DNA of 64,000 nt from positions 47,347,501 through 47,411,500 of the forward strand of contig NC_068558.1 in NCBI RefSeq assembly GCF_022201045.2, given 5' to 3'. This document shows positions 53,301 through 64,000 of this stretch, in pieces. Source of the DNA: Citrus sinensis (lineage: Eukaryota; Streptophyta; Magnoliopsida; Sapindales; Rutaceae). The translations under genes and the position numbers were made by a program. The notes under the pieces are model-generated. The model did no database searches, was not told the DNA's origin, and saw only the letters and a list, made by a program, of their open reading frames with translations. Position 1 is the first letter of the stretch. Every line of letters starts with the position of its first letter.

Positions 53301-53766
53301 TAGGCAAACCGAGAAACCCATTGAAACGATCGAAAGTCACATGAGACACGTGTCTCACTTCGGTTGGCCAACTAATATCCATGGAAGCCTCATCTTCTCC
53401 CTCAACACTGCACGTGACCAGTGACTTCCTCAAAGCGGCTACCAAAATATCACGAATCTGAAACTGGTTGTTGTGGTGGTGGTGGTGGTGAGTCGAGGTG
53501 GAATTACCACTTTGCCCATCTCCGTTTACTCCTCCAAATCTTGACCCTGGGTTTATTATAAACGGTGTCGATAAAGGGCTTCCCGAAATGTTATCATAAC
53601 CCTCATTATCATTATCAGTATCAGTATCGCATTCGAACTCCTCCTCCTCTTCGTCGTCGTAGTCGTTGTTCCTGTTACTGTGGTGAAAGAAAGGACTCGG
53701 AGGAGGGGAGTTGAACTCAGTGAGTCCAACAAATCCGCAAGATTTGGATCGAAAGTGTCGAGTCAT
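50316..53766 (-). CDS. Rho GTPase-activating protein with CRIB motif (RopGAP)
   Basis: This protein speeds GTP hydrolysis by ROP (plant Rho) GTPases, switching off signals for polar growth and stress. Five exons (transcript order): 53258-53766, 51831-51951, 51617-51736, 51110-51340, 50316-50888. They join in frame to 517 residues. The N-terminus is acidic (DDEEEEEFECDTDTDNDNEG) with a His run. The CRIB motif lies at about 130-157 (DISWPTEVRHVSHVTFD), followed by SVSVFGVSAKSMQCSYDDRG. The RhoGAP domain spans about 175-330, with the catalytic arginine finger at R216 (EGIFRINAENSQEE) and the conserved NARNIAMVFAPNMTQMADPL. A Ser/Glu-rich tail ends EEGGEEETCA. Intron 1 (1306 bp) is long. Intron 2 uses a GC donor. 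CRIB followed by GAP is the plant RopGAP order. Confidence 0.94.
51737..51830 (-). other. GC-AG intron (intron 2 of the RopGAP gene)
   Basis: The minus-strand donor is AAG|GCATGT and the acceptor CATGCAG|GCA. The junction restores the conserved GGLK-AEGIFR. A GT donor four bases on would shift the frame. The donor octamer is the same as in the GC intron of the kinase gene. Confidence 0.85.
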
Positions 53767-54700
53767 TGAAACTCTAATTACTTAATTTGTATACATGCAG
53801 TGAAAGGATGAGGAGGGAATATGAAAATGAAAATGAAAATAGTAAACAATGAATGTGGGTGATAACTGAAAAGAGTTAATTATAAAGAAGGGGGTGAGGT
53901 GGCGGGGTTTGGTGGGGTGAAGAAACTGAGATTCAATGGAGATTGCTTCAAGGAGAGAAAGAGGAATGATTTTGGCAGAAGGAGGTACTAGATAGATAGA
54001 CAGCCAGTGGCTAATGGCTATGGTGATGAGTGCTGATGGAGACATTCCGTTTGCTTTTTACTTCGTGTTTGCTTATCTAATAATTAGCAGTACAACTTTC
54101 CTTTTTCTCTTATTCAAAATTATATTTTATCTTTTCAGAGTTTTGAGTAGCCAAGTTGAAACAAAGATACAAATAATATTTTATCTTTTTATCTTCTTCT
54201 TCTTCTTCTTCGGTTAAGTGTTTTTGCTTTACGATCGAATTCGAGGGAGGGTGAATAAGTAACTAAACTACAAAGTGGTGATTTTACGTTAATTTAAGGG
54301 TCTGTTGTGGTCAACCGGTCACGGGTCTCTATTCTTCTTGGCTGGTAGAATGAAATTCAGTGATTCAAGCAATTAAAGAGACGATTTTAATTCCTTTTTT
54401 TTTTCTTAAATTTTAAGCGAGAACGATTGTTCCAAGATCGGTCGTTACAAATTAACGTGGATATGCATGGCAATTAGTTAATTAATTTTCTTGTTAGTTA
54501 ATTATATATACACGTACACGATCTCGAGGTGCTGTTATATGTTATATATGGACTTCAAATTAAAGAAAGTTTATTGCTGCTAATAATTCAAGAGAATATA
54601 ATAAGAAGGTGGTGGTAACGTGGGTTTTCAGTTTTGGACTGATTAAAGGCTAGCGAGCGTAGCTTTTGCTTGGATTCTCGAATAATATAAAGGATCCCTC
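53767..54700. other. Upstream flank of the RopGAP gene
   Basis: This should contain the leader and promoter of the minus-strand RopGAP. Minus (53782-54045) and plus (54014-54217) frames here have no family resemblance. Confidence 0.4.
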
Positions 54701-54794
54701 TAAGTTAGATGCATGTACCTTACAACCATCTTACATTAATAGTATCCATATACTATTTATGTGAGAGGATTGTAAGGTACATGCATGTAACTTA
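54701..54794. mobile_element. Hairpin MITE, 94 bp
   Basis: TAAGTTAGATGCATGTACCT at the left and AGGTACATGCATGTAACTTA at the right are inverted copies with one mismatch, and pairing continues through TTACAA. No coding content. Confidence 0.7.
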
Positions 54795-56373
54795 GCATTA
54801 CCCTAATATAAATATATATTTGAAAGGGAAAAGAATTGTTTACTTTCGGTAAGATTTTTTTATAGAAGAGATTTCAAGATTTTTTGCGAGCACTGAGCAA
54901 TAAACAACACACGTGTACGAAGTCGCCTTGGGAACGAGGGTCCGGATCTGTATATTTTAATTTTAGGGTCTATGAAGAATTGGCAGGCTTTTCGCTGTTT
55001 TGTTATCTAGTTCCCGAATCCTGACATTATATTAGACGGTCACATGTGAATTGTTCCTTTCTTGTTCCCAAACTCAAACTCACCGTGGGCTCACGCAGTC
55101 ACTTAATCATCGTGCAGTTTCACCATTAATTAATGCAATAAAAGAACCTCCAGCTTCAGGTCCCATAAATTTGATGCCATTCTATTTCCATATCATTCCA
55201 AACATAAAATCGCTCATCGTATTCCGATAATAACCAATCCAATAATATATATAGTAATGAATAAGCAGTAGAAAAACAGTCATGGCATATTGGCACGTGA
55301 ACATTTTCATGCAACCCACAGCTATCCGACACCTCTGCTAGACGTTGATCTGACGGTGGGTTTTGCTTTTGTAAACTCTGTACACGTACATACATATGGA
55401 CTGCGGGACTGCGGTCCCCAATTCCCAAGAGCGAGTGGGACCACGGATTCAATTTGATGGTTGCGGTGGCCACTTTATATATCCTCATAACTAAATTCGT
55501 AAGTAAAGTTTTTTAAATATTAATTTATCAATCACCCGGTCGAATGGTTCTCTCGGAGATTATTTCATTTTAATTTCTCTCTATATTAGTTTTGAATAAG
55601 GATCCACTCTTTGTTTGTTTGCAGTGAATTTTATGTTTCACGTTGATAATTAAGCCATTTTTTTTCATTAAATTATGCAGGTAAAAAGAAAAAGAAAAAA
55701 GAAAGAAAGAAAGAAAGAATCGTAATTCATTATTAATTTAGCTTTTTGTCGAATATCTCTCCAGTAGTTTTCATAATTTATTATATTAATTACTTTTTTA
55801 TGCCAAAATATTTTTCTAAAATCCTTATCTCGGCCATAAAATGATTATTATTTTTTTCTGAAGAAAAAAATTTCGATATAAGAGATATAGGGGGGGTATT
55901 ATGTGATAACTGCAGGGATAGATTGTCAGTCATTCTGTCTCTCGGGCACTTACAATCATGATTTGGTCTAATAATTATTAGAGTATATTTTTTTGCCCAT
56001 TTCTTTGTATTGTTTTTATTTATAATTCAATCCTACATCAGAAAGTACCTATTCAGAATGCTTACAAGTTACAATTGTCTTCCAAAATCAAAACACATTG
56101 ATCTTGTAGTACTAGATTCCTTAATAACACGTGATAAGACAAGCCGGCAGATCCTAATAATACAGTACTTATGAATGCTTGTCTTATCTTCTGGAAAATT
56201 TCTATTTATTTATTTAGTCCCACGCTTAGCATAACTTCAGGTTCAGGATGAATCAGTAATCGATCAAACATGGCAATTTGACCTCATGGATTTGACTCTT
56301 TAATCCGTTCAATGTTTTCCCATGCTGCATGCTTCCAAATGACAACAATGAAAGGGGAGACCTGTATTATATG
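54795..56373. other. Intergenic region, no gene seen
   Basis: A minus frame at 55156-55488 shows no recognisable domain and is not called. The rest is AT-rich, with a short (AAAG)n tract near 55690-55718. Confidence 0.4.
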
Positions 56374-57052
56374 CAGAGCTGGTCAAATTTGACACGATTC
56401 GATTACTTGATACGAATACGACATGAATAAATAGATATGAGTTGTTGAATTTAACACGATTATTAAATAGGTTGGGTTCGGGTCGACACGATTTTTTCCG
56501 TATCAGACTAAGGTTAAAGTTCTTAACCCATTTACTCGATAAATGACCCGATTATATTTTTTATTTTTAAATAATTTGTAGGTACTTGTTATCAAAACTC
56601 AAATATTAGAGATGATTCTCTCTTTTATTTTTATTTTTTGAAAAGATGAATATAAACACAATATTTTATTTATAAAATTTTATATACGTTTAGAGCTTCA
56701 ATAATGTAAATGTGTAAAATATTGTTAGACATGTATATTTTATAATATCGATATATAACATTATATATATATATATAAAATTAAAACTTCAATAGTGTAA
56801 ATGTGTAATATTTTGGTAGATATGTACATTTTATAATATTGATAAATTATGTACGTATGACAATGTGTAAATGTTTGATGTAAATTTTATTTAATGTATA
56901 GATATTAAGCGGATTATTGGGTAATCCGATTATTTTTCCGTGTCGGGTTTATGTCTCAATATTTTAACACGATTATTAAATGGGTCGGGTTTGGGTCGAC
57001 CTAAATTTGACACGACACGAACACGACTCGATGACTTGTTTTGCTAGCTCTA
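56374..57052. mobile_element. hAT-like non-autonomous element with perfect 8-bp duplication
   Basis: The ends are CAGAGCTGGTCAAA and, on the opposite strand, TAGAGCTAGCAAAA. The exact 8-bp repeat ATTATATG flanks both sides (56366-56373 and 57053-57060). The subterminal regions carry direct repeats of AACACGATTATTAAAT followed by GGTYGGGTTYGGGTCGAC (near 56452 and 56966). Repeated subterminal motifs are typical transposase-binding sites in hAT elements. It is 679 bp, AT-rich inside, with no transposase. Confidence 0.85.
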
Positions 57053-57060
57053 ATTATATG

Positions 57061-58041
57061 ATATTTGTGACAGGCCATTACGTTTAAAACAATATAATAT
57101 ATTAATTATATAGTGGACCAATAGGGCTTAATTCTTTAAATAATTAATCTCTATGTATATGTATTTTTGGACTAATCTCCACAGCAAATTAAGTTTGAAA
57201 GTTTCCATCCGACTTCCAAGAAATCGTGTCAGGTAAACGATGGATGTCAAATTCAGTTGAAACTTGTAATATAAAAGATTACCGATGCCCTGAGGTCTAA
57301 TATCTTTACTTGGGTTTATATTTCGACATTTAATTACAAATCGATTAATTATTTAATTGATGACGATTATGATGCTTCACACCTATATCCTACCAAATTA
57401 CATAGTATTTGCATTAGTTAAAAAAGATTTTATTTTTTAGTTTATTTGCTTGATGTCATCAAATCATAGCAGATACATACTCACACATGCAAATTAAAAG
57501 AAGATGTAAAAGGACAGGAAGCGAGGCATTTTCTTCTATGATCGGGTTAGTTTTCTATCAGTTTCTTTCAAGCTACTCCACAATCTATGATCCTTTATGG
57601 CGTGAGACTGGGAGGTTAGGTTAAATGATATCATCCGTGTATGGCCTTAAGTAAAACATCAACTAAAATGAACTTCATTCTTACTGAATCTTTGGTTTGA
57701 GATTTAAGCCATTTAATTATACAAGTTATTAATTAGGTTATTAGTCAAAGCTAGATAACCAGTGGATTAATTTGCTAAAATTTTGATTGATTAATTATTT
57801 ATTTTAAGAAACTATAACTTGTCAATACACTTTTTTTCTGGCACTTTTACCAGCAATATTTTCACAGCGACAGGGTTTAAGTTTTTAAGGTATGATGATG
57901 TTAGGGGTTTGGCATCGGCTAATTGAATTTGAAATGGTTTTGCTGAAATTTTGTATTAACACTTTGTTTGGTTTAATTTTTTTTTAATTATATCTTATTC
58001 ATGTAGAGTTTTTACCCAATTTTTTTTTTTTTAGTGGTCTA
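57061..58041. other. AT-rich intergenic region, no gene seen
   Basis: Nothing coding or structured was recognised on either strand. Confidence 0.4.
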
Positions 58042-58618
58042 TAAGGATGGCAATGGGGTGGGGTGGGAGAGGGAAATCCCATGTGGGGAATGATTTTTCC
58101 ATCCCCACCCCATTCCATATTTACTTATTTTATAGTAAGTATAAATACATGAATTCAGTAAATTAAAGATTAGAGACACAAATAAAATCATCACCATATT
58201 ATAAAATATTTAAATTATTTTAAAAAGTCTCCAAAAAATTGAAATGATGTATTGAAATAATATCAAAACTGAAAAATGTTTGAAGAGAGCACCGCCTTAA
58301 GAAAAAAAAAATGTAACAATGTTTTAGGTTAAATAAGAATTCTATTGTAAGATTTTCTTTTAGTTATATCCTACTTATATTATATAAAAATTAAAAAAAT
58401 TATTAACCATCATCGTAATTGATAAAATAATTTTTTTTAAAAATTTATATATAATAGGGATTGGGTTGGGGGTGGGGTAGGGAGTGCAAAATCAAACCCC
58501 ACTCCATTAAGAATTTGGGGATTATTCTTCATTCCTCACTTCATTTTCTAAAAATTATTCAAAATTTACCCCATTTTAGGCGGGGCCTCCAAACCCATAG
58601 AGGATTTTACCATTTTTA
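58042..58618. mobile_element. Probable hAT-like element (GGATGGCAATGGGG type)
   Basis: The left end TAAGGATGGCAATGGGGTGG and the right end, on the opposite strand, TAAAAATGGTAAAATCCTCT are weakly inverted. G-rich and C-rich blocks (GGGGTGGGGTGGGA; CCCCACCCCATTCC; GGGTTGGGGGTGGGG) repeat inside. The flanks GTGGTCT and GTTGTCC are similar but not identical. It is older than the other hAT elements here. Confidence 0.5.
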
Positions 58619-59232
58619 GTTGTCCTAGTTGTCAATGAGAGTTTTTACCTAAAATTGTAAGATTACTTTAGGGGTCGAGTTTTTAAAATTATGTTATTAA
58701 ATGAACGAAATAAGAATGTAAACCAAATAATGGACATTTCAAATAATTTAACTTTTTAATAAAGCTCTCTCTACTCTGGATTTTTGCTAGTAGTGACCAA
58801 ATATTTTTTGGAAAATATTTATTCAAAGTAAAATCAAAGAACAACAATAATTTTAAAAAGAGTTTTTGAGATTAAATCCCCATTTATAATTCAGGTTGGA
58901 CAATTGTAGTTTAAAAGTAAAATAGATTTAACTTTATACTTATATGAAAAAAAATCTATTATCTCTTGCTAATTTTGTTAAAATTATTATTTTAAATTAT
59001 ATTTACTACTTATTATTAACTTTTATTTTATAGTTATAATTTTTTTTCACAGCATTTTAATACCAAATAGAATCTAAATAAATACCTGTGATCATAAGAT
59101 AAGTTATATCAAACATGCACTAAATATTAACAAATTAATCAAGGAACATTAGCAATTGGCATGGCCGTCTTCTGCAATCTTGGATTTTGGTTTCCGATTG
59201 GGCAATGTTTCGTTGATGGGCTATTCTTAGTG
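58619..59232. other. AT-rich intergenic region, no gene seen
   Basis: It contains a fragment (about 58880-59070) whose wording resembles the TIR element at 46199. No gene. Confidence 0.35.
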
Positions 59233-59317
59233 GAGTGGAACTACTATTACTTGCACCCTTTAAAACTCCTCTTAAAGCCCCTTATTTTTCCTTTTTGGGC
59301 TTAGTAGATTTCGTAAG

Positions 59318-59933
59318 GGGTAATTTTTAAAAACCTCCCCTGAGGTTTGGGCTTGTTGCAAGTAGATGGCGAGAATTAATTTATTTGTAAAAAACCCCCT
59401 ACTGTCAGTTAATTTTAACATTGACCGTTAGTTGACTGTGCAAAGACAATATTACCTTTAATAATAATTTGTAGACGGAAATAACTAAAAAAAAATTAAA
59501 ATTATTGGTTATTTTACCCTCTTTAAATTATTGATATTTTCTTAAAGTTCCTACAAGAAAGATAAAATTAAAAATTTTAAAAATTCTCTTTAAATTATTG
59601 ATATTTTCTTAAAGTTTCTACAAAAAAGATAAAATTAAAAACTTGAAAATAAAATAGTTATAATCTTTACCTATGATATTGTAAATTTTTGGAATTGACA
59701 AGGATAAAATTGTCAAAAAATAGGGTTTGTACTTTTCGCGCCAACAATTTTAAATTTTTTTTTTAGTTATTTCCGTCTACAAATTGTTGTTGAGGGTAAT
59801 ATTGTCTTTGCACAGTCAACTAACGGTCAATGTTAAAGTTAACTGACGGTAGGGGATTTTTTACAAATAAACAGATTCTCGCCATCTACTTGCAACAAGT
59901 CCAAACCTCAGGGGAGGTTTTTAAAAATTATCC
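59318..59933. mobile_element. Non-autonomous MULE-like TIR element (Family A, copy 3)
   Basis: A perfect 10-bp duplication ATTTCGTAAG lies at 59308-59317 and 59934-59943. Inverted ends of about 170 bp start GGGTAATTTTTAAAAACC and GGATAATTTTTAAAAACC. Internal landmarks shared with copy 1 are TTGCAAGTAGATGG and AGACAATATTACC. It is 616 bp, nearly all TIR, with no coding content. Confidence 0.88.
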
Positions 59934-59966
59934 ATTTCGTAAGAGCACTTTACCGGTTTACAAAAA

Positions 59967-60502
59967 GAGTTGGACTATTGGCACCCATATGATATTCTCA
60001 TAAAATCTCCTTTTTAGTTATATTAATTTTATTTTCGAAAATATCCTTTTTTTATATACACTTTTCTAAGTTCTCAATTTTCATTTGATTTTTTTTATTG
60101 TTAAAACTTAAAAGTATTATTGTGTTATTTTTTAATTATTTTCAATTTTATATTACTGTACACACAAATTAAAAATTTATATGGGTGATAATTTTTTTAG
60201 TGTTAATCATTGGCCGAAATAACACATATTTTAAATTATAATTTCAGAGAAATTTGAAGTATAAAAATATTTAATCAATAAGAAATCAAAAGAGAACAAT
60301 AGATTATTCTAAATTTGTACAATTTATTTTAGTTAAATAGGAAGTAACATATAGATTTTTTTTTTAAAAATGATTGATAATGAATTAAGTAATTTGCTGG
60401 AAAAAAAATCTATATGTGTTTAATTTTTAATTATTCTTAATTATAATTTTATTTAAAGTGAGATTTTGTAAGAATAATGTAGGGGTGCCAATAACTCTAC
60501 TC
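59967..60502. mobile_element. Non-autonomous TIR element (Family C, copy 2)
   Basis: The left end GAGTTGGACTATTGGCACCC and the right end, on the opposite strand, GAGTAGAGTTATTGGCACCC lead into AAAATCTC on both sides. The flanks TTACAAAAA and GTACAAAAT share TACAAAA. It is 536 bp, AT-rich and non-coding. Confidence 0.75.
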
Positions 60503-60618
60503 GTACAAAATGATTTTTGAGGGGTGAGTAGCACTACTCTTCTTATTGCCAATAAATGATGATCATCGGCCTGTGTTAATGGGCCTCAAAGTTTTGACCC
60601 ATATTATACTTGAGAAAC

Positions 60619-61011
60619 GAGTGTTACTTTTCTCACTCCCTTAAAATCCTTGTAAAGCTTTTTTTTTTTTTTTTTTTTAAATCATGCTACTGTCGTTAGA
60701 GTAAATTACATAAAAAGACAGTTTTGAATTTAACTAAATTAAAATATGTTCACAACCATAAATTATGAACTCTCCCATCTTTAAATTTTGATTTGTAATA
60801 TGATTAATTTTTTATTTGAGTAAACTCAAATTAATTTTGACACAATGAAATAATAAATTACCCAATTTTTTATTATTAAAAAGTATGTTTAAAATATAAT
60901 TAGTTATATTATAATATTTCATCCTTTTTCATAATTTTAATAAAGTTGATGCTATTGAAATAAGAAGTGAGATTTTACAAGGATTATAAGGGGTTTTTAG
61001 GAACTCAACTC
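60619..61011. mobile_element. Degenerate TIR element (Family C-like)
   Basis: GAGTGTTACTTTTCTCACTC then CCTTAAAATCCTTGTAAAGC at the left face GAGTTGAGTTCCTAAAAACC then CCTTATAATCCTTGTAAAAT at the right (opposite strand). The centre is AT-rich with poly-T. No clean duplication. Confidence 0.6.
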
Positions 61012-63473
61012 TTGAAATTTTATCGAAACTCGCGCATGCATCACGAGAGAAGTGACGAGACCAGCTTAAAAGGGGGCAAAACTCGACAAAACGACCAGGT
61101 CTTGGATTTGAACGTTGATGGGTTTACTGCGAATAGATTCTTTATTCATGGATCTGGGCATGCAATTGGCATGAGTTCTTTTTTGGATCGGCTGTTTGTG
61201 TTTGGATGGGTCCGGTCGGATATATATAATGCTGCGAATAGAAAGAATTTGATCGTGCAAATCTCCCCATCTCGGTCGAACCAACAACTGTAACGTCAAC
61301 ACATTTCCTGATTTGTTATTCGCAAGACAAACTTACTCGTATTTTGCTGCAGCATTATCTATGTTGGGAAGAAAAAAAAAATAATAATGATATTTTCTTT
61401 GGTTTTTTTGGGTTCGGTCCATATTCACAATTAACAGTAAGTAATAAAACAATGGGTCCCCCCGCCCCTCCCCTATTTGTCTCGAGTTTGCTTGTTCACT
61501 TCAGCAGCCTCTACCAGTCTTCATTTATAGCAATAAATTTCCACAGGTAAAGACTGAGGAGCAGCGTAACGTAAAAGTGCTGAGCCTCTCATGGCTTCAG
61601 TTCATTGCAGCGTAAGAAAGAGTGTCCTCCAGCTTTATCTGCTGCGGCTGGGCTTTCATATCCCACTTCTGTCTTCACTCTTCAGTTCATCAGTCTTTTT
61701 ATTTCTTGTCCAATTTATTTTTCATTTATTATTATTTTTTTTTTTGGACCAAACAAGACAATAAATTTAAACCTTAATTCTCTTCTTCTTCCCCCCCCCC
61801 CCCTTTTTTTTTTCCCGAAATTGTATAAAACAGTGCAATAAAACTTTGACAGCAGCGTATATTGAATGCACACGATATAGCAGTGGTTCCAGGCTGGTTT
61901 GTTGGTCTGTAGTCATTGGGTTAGAAATTTAGGTAGCCTTTATTGTTTTATTTAAAATCTTTATGAATCTGAATATTTTTTAAGTTTGAATACAAATGTT
62001 TGAATGTTATGTTTGATTTTTTTTTTTAGTAATATTTAAATATAAGTGACATCTTATTTATTTTTTAAATTAAAAAAATATAGTTGACATTCATATCCTT
62101 ATAAATAAAGAAATGATTAGATTTTTATAGTTTAGAAAATTAGTATATTTAACATAGATATTTTTGAAATAAATTATTATTTACTTTTCATTCAAATAAA
62201 AATTATAAAAGTTCACATTTTCTATTCAAATGTTAATGTTTGAAAAATTAAACATAATTTATAAAAGAAAATAAATAAAATTAAAAATTATTTAAATTAA
62301 TAAAATTTTAAAATTCAAACATTTAATAAATAAGCCTGAGGGCTAGACTTAACCGACTTGAGTAATAAAATTTACTACCATGTAATACAGCCAGGAGGGT
62401 AGGTTTTACAACTTCGTTGTTTCTGTTTTTCTTCTTCCCTGTAACTTTATGTGTAGCATTTAATACAAACAAACATTAGGGTATAAAGACTCTGATTAAA
62501 ATAATCAAATCCTCTTGTCGATCAAGTTAGCTCATGCTCATGAGTCATGCCATTAAATTCTTGTTTTGTTTAATTTATCTTCAGTTCCCTCTATATGTCT
62601 GTGTGTTGGGGGGAATTAAATTAAACTCAATTAATTTTGCGTTATCAATTTAATATAATATATTTGTTGCCTCTGAGCCATATTTTCGGGACAAAACACA
62701 CTATGAAGTGTCATTCATCTACACTAGTTATGGTAGAGATGCTCTACCGTGAAGCACAAATGATAATTATAAGATTATAACAATAAGTGTAAATTTAATA
62801 TTTATGTTTATGATTGTACGGTTATCAACAGTATTTTACTGTGAATCAATTTCAACATTACTGAACTAAAAAATAAATTGAATAAAACAAAAATTTACCA
62901 ATTTGATTTAACTCATTTATTTTCTCAGCCTTATAATCATATATGGCTGCATCATCATAATGTTCGTCACATCTTTGTGCTATTATATTTATTTCGCATT
63001 TTCCTATTTTTGTTTTGACACATTCAAATCACGCGGAAAACTTTTAATTGCTTAGAAGCAAATTTATTGACTTGTCATATTTAGATAAGATTCTTTTTAT
63101 AAAATTGAATGCCTAATAGTGGAAAAAAAGACAAGTTTCCATAAGTTCTCGTCATCCATTCATGCAAATTTGCAAATAAAGTGCTTTCCAGGGCAAAATC
63201 ACACACCGATCAAATTAGATTTCCCATTGAAAGACTAACAAAGGGGAAAGGGAAGAAAGAAATCAACGGCTGTGATTTTGTCATATTGGATTCAGTTTTC
63301 TTCTTCACCAGCACTTAATTCTGGCCCGCTTAGAAGTTAGAACCTTCGGTTCAGGGTGTGTATGTTCGTCTTCGTCAGCTCTCCGATTCTCTCAAAAAAC
63401 CACCCAATCAGCGGACTCTGTTTATGCTACTCGGTCCACGGGTCTGCCATGCGCACTTAAACCCACAAGGCGC
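61012..63473. other. Intergenic region, no confirmed gene
   Basis: The plus frame across 60967-61293 and its opposite-strand partner show no known domain. At 61591 a start codon in good context is followed by a possible donor (TGCAGC|GTAAGA, 61611/61612), but no second exon can be found in the window. C10 and T-runs lie near 61790-61812. The remainder is AT-rich. Confidence 0.35.
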
Positions 63474-63482
63474 CACGTGTCC
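63471..63482. promoter_or_regulatory. G-box/ABRE-like motif (CCACGTGTCC)
   Basis: The sequence GCCACGTGTCC has a CACGTG core at 63474-63479. It sits in a stretch (about 63250-63560) of higher GC and low repeat content that looks like a plant promoter. The gene it might serve would start beyond the right edge of the window. Binding is inferred from the motif only. Confidence 0.35.
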
Positions 63483-64000
63483 AACACGGCATTTAAGTAA
63501 AACAACAACCAACTGAGGATGCCCATTTGTCACTGAAATTACCCAATTACCCCTACGTAGGCAAAACAAAATGGTAAAAAATGGCAGTGCATGAGGACAA
63601 TGTGTACACTAAACAACAGAAGATAGAAAACCACCATCGCTTTTTTTTTTTTTTTAAATTAATTAACATAAAAAAATAAAATAACGGCAAGAAAAGTAGC
63701 AAAAGACAAAATGAAAAGTACTTTGTAAACAAAAGGAAGCGAAAAAGAAAAACAAAAAAAAAAAAACAAAAGAAAATAGAAACATTCACTATAGAAGACA
63801 TTATGACCGAAATTGAAGCTTCCTAATTAGAAAATCCACGTCGCAGATCATGAACTTCGCTTGGATGATTTTCACTTTCCAATTGTGATTCTAAAAATCT
63901 AACGTCGGTAGATTATTTCCCTTTTGTGTGCCGTGATGTTGCATATAATTCCCCAACTAATTTTTCAGCTCGACCTGTTTAACTCTACTCTCTGAGCAGA
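63483..64000. other. Window end, possible upstream region of a neighbouring gene
   Basis: No coding region was seen. The minus frame at 63553-63801 is Phe/Leu-rich because of poly-T/A runs and is not a gene. Confidence 0.35.

Larger units (their letters stand above)
59233..60539. mobile_element. Short outer TIR element interrupted by two nested insertions
   Basis: The left end GAGTGGAACTACTATTACTT and the right end, on the opposite strand, GAGTAGTGCTACTCACCCCT resemble Family C termini. The flanks are TTCTTAGTG and TTCTTATTG, a 9-base duplication with one mismatch. Removing the two inner elements (59318-59933 and 59967-60502 with their duplications) leaves only about 130 bp, the size of a MITE. 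Confidence 0.55.

Noticed and set aside
55156..55488. 110-codon minus-strand frame
   Set aside because: No domain, no homologous wording, and no splice partners. Probably chance.
60967..61293. 108-codon plus-strand frame and an overlapping minus frame
   Set aside because: The left end lies within the TIR of a decayed transposon, and the protein resembles nothing known. An open frame on both strands suggests chance.

Overview
This is a low-GC plant nuclear segment. Its genes have many short introns, AT-rich intergenic DNA, long (TA)n and (CT)n microsatellites, and many small terminal-inverted-repeat (TIR) elements. The proteins are plant-specific or plant-typed: a CBL-interacting protein kinase, a GRF-interacting factor, a CRIB-RopGAP and a bHLH14/MYC-type factor. 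They look most like those of a woody rosid eudicot. A Citrus-like genome is my best guess from general resemblance, but the sequence alone does not prove it.

Seven protein-coding genes can be supported, and I resolved their exon structures by hand. In order they are: a 14-exon CIPK9/23-type kinase (3053-6869, minus); a small two-helix membrane protein (11293-11625, plus); a 7-exon DHHC protein S-acyltransferase of the PAT13/14 type (13190-15406, minus); a 4-exon GIF2/3-type GRF-interacting factor (18446-21853, plus); a single-exon membrane-anchored methyltransferase-fold protein (24385-25317, plus); an intronless bHLH14-like transcription factor (34812-36359, minus); and a 5-exon CRIB-domain RopGAP (50316-53766, minus). 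They are independent plant genes with no operon-like relation. Several belong to signalling: CBL-CIPK calcium signalling, ROP GTPase control, jasmonate-type bHLH regulation and protein lipidation.

The rest is mostly intergenic and rich in non-autonomous DNA transposons, many with readable target-site duplications (TSDs). Family A has ends carrying CCTCCCCTGAGG and 10-bp TSDs, with copies at 8263-9039, 29763-31272 and 59318-59933. Family B has 9-bp TSDs, with copies at 9487-10084, 28274-28902 and 40630-41253. Family C has ends of the type GAGT...TTGGCACCC, with copies near 26.5, 60.0 and 60.6 kb and a possible outer member at 59.2-60.5 kb. There are also hAT-like elements with 8-bp TSDs (45756-46049 and 56374-57052), a Tourist-like element with TTA TSDs (16327-16702), a fold-back element inside a (TA)n tract (41460-42190), and several smaller hairpin MITEs.

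The most interesting object is the 1.5-kb Family A element at 29763-31272. Between its TIRs lie two non-contiguous pieces of an INDETERMINATE-DOMAIN (IDD14/15/16-type) zinc-finger gene, plus an unrelated GA-rich tandem repeat. It therefore looks like a Pack-MULE that captured a host transcription-factor gene. Other points of note are two GC-AG introns with the same donor context in different genes, a nested stack of TIR elements at 59.2-60.5 kb, and a degenerate 32-bp tandem repeat at 1.6-1.9 kb. The region 61-64 kb has no recognisable gene, but its end looks like upstream DNA of a gene beyond the window.
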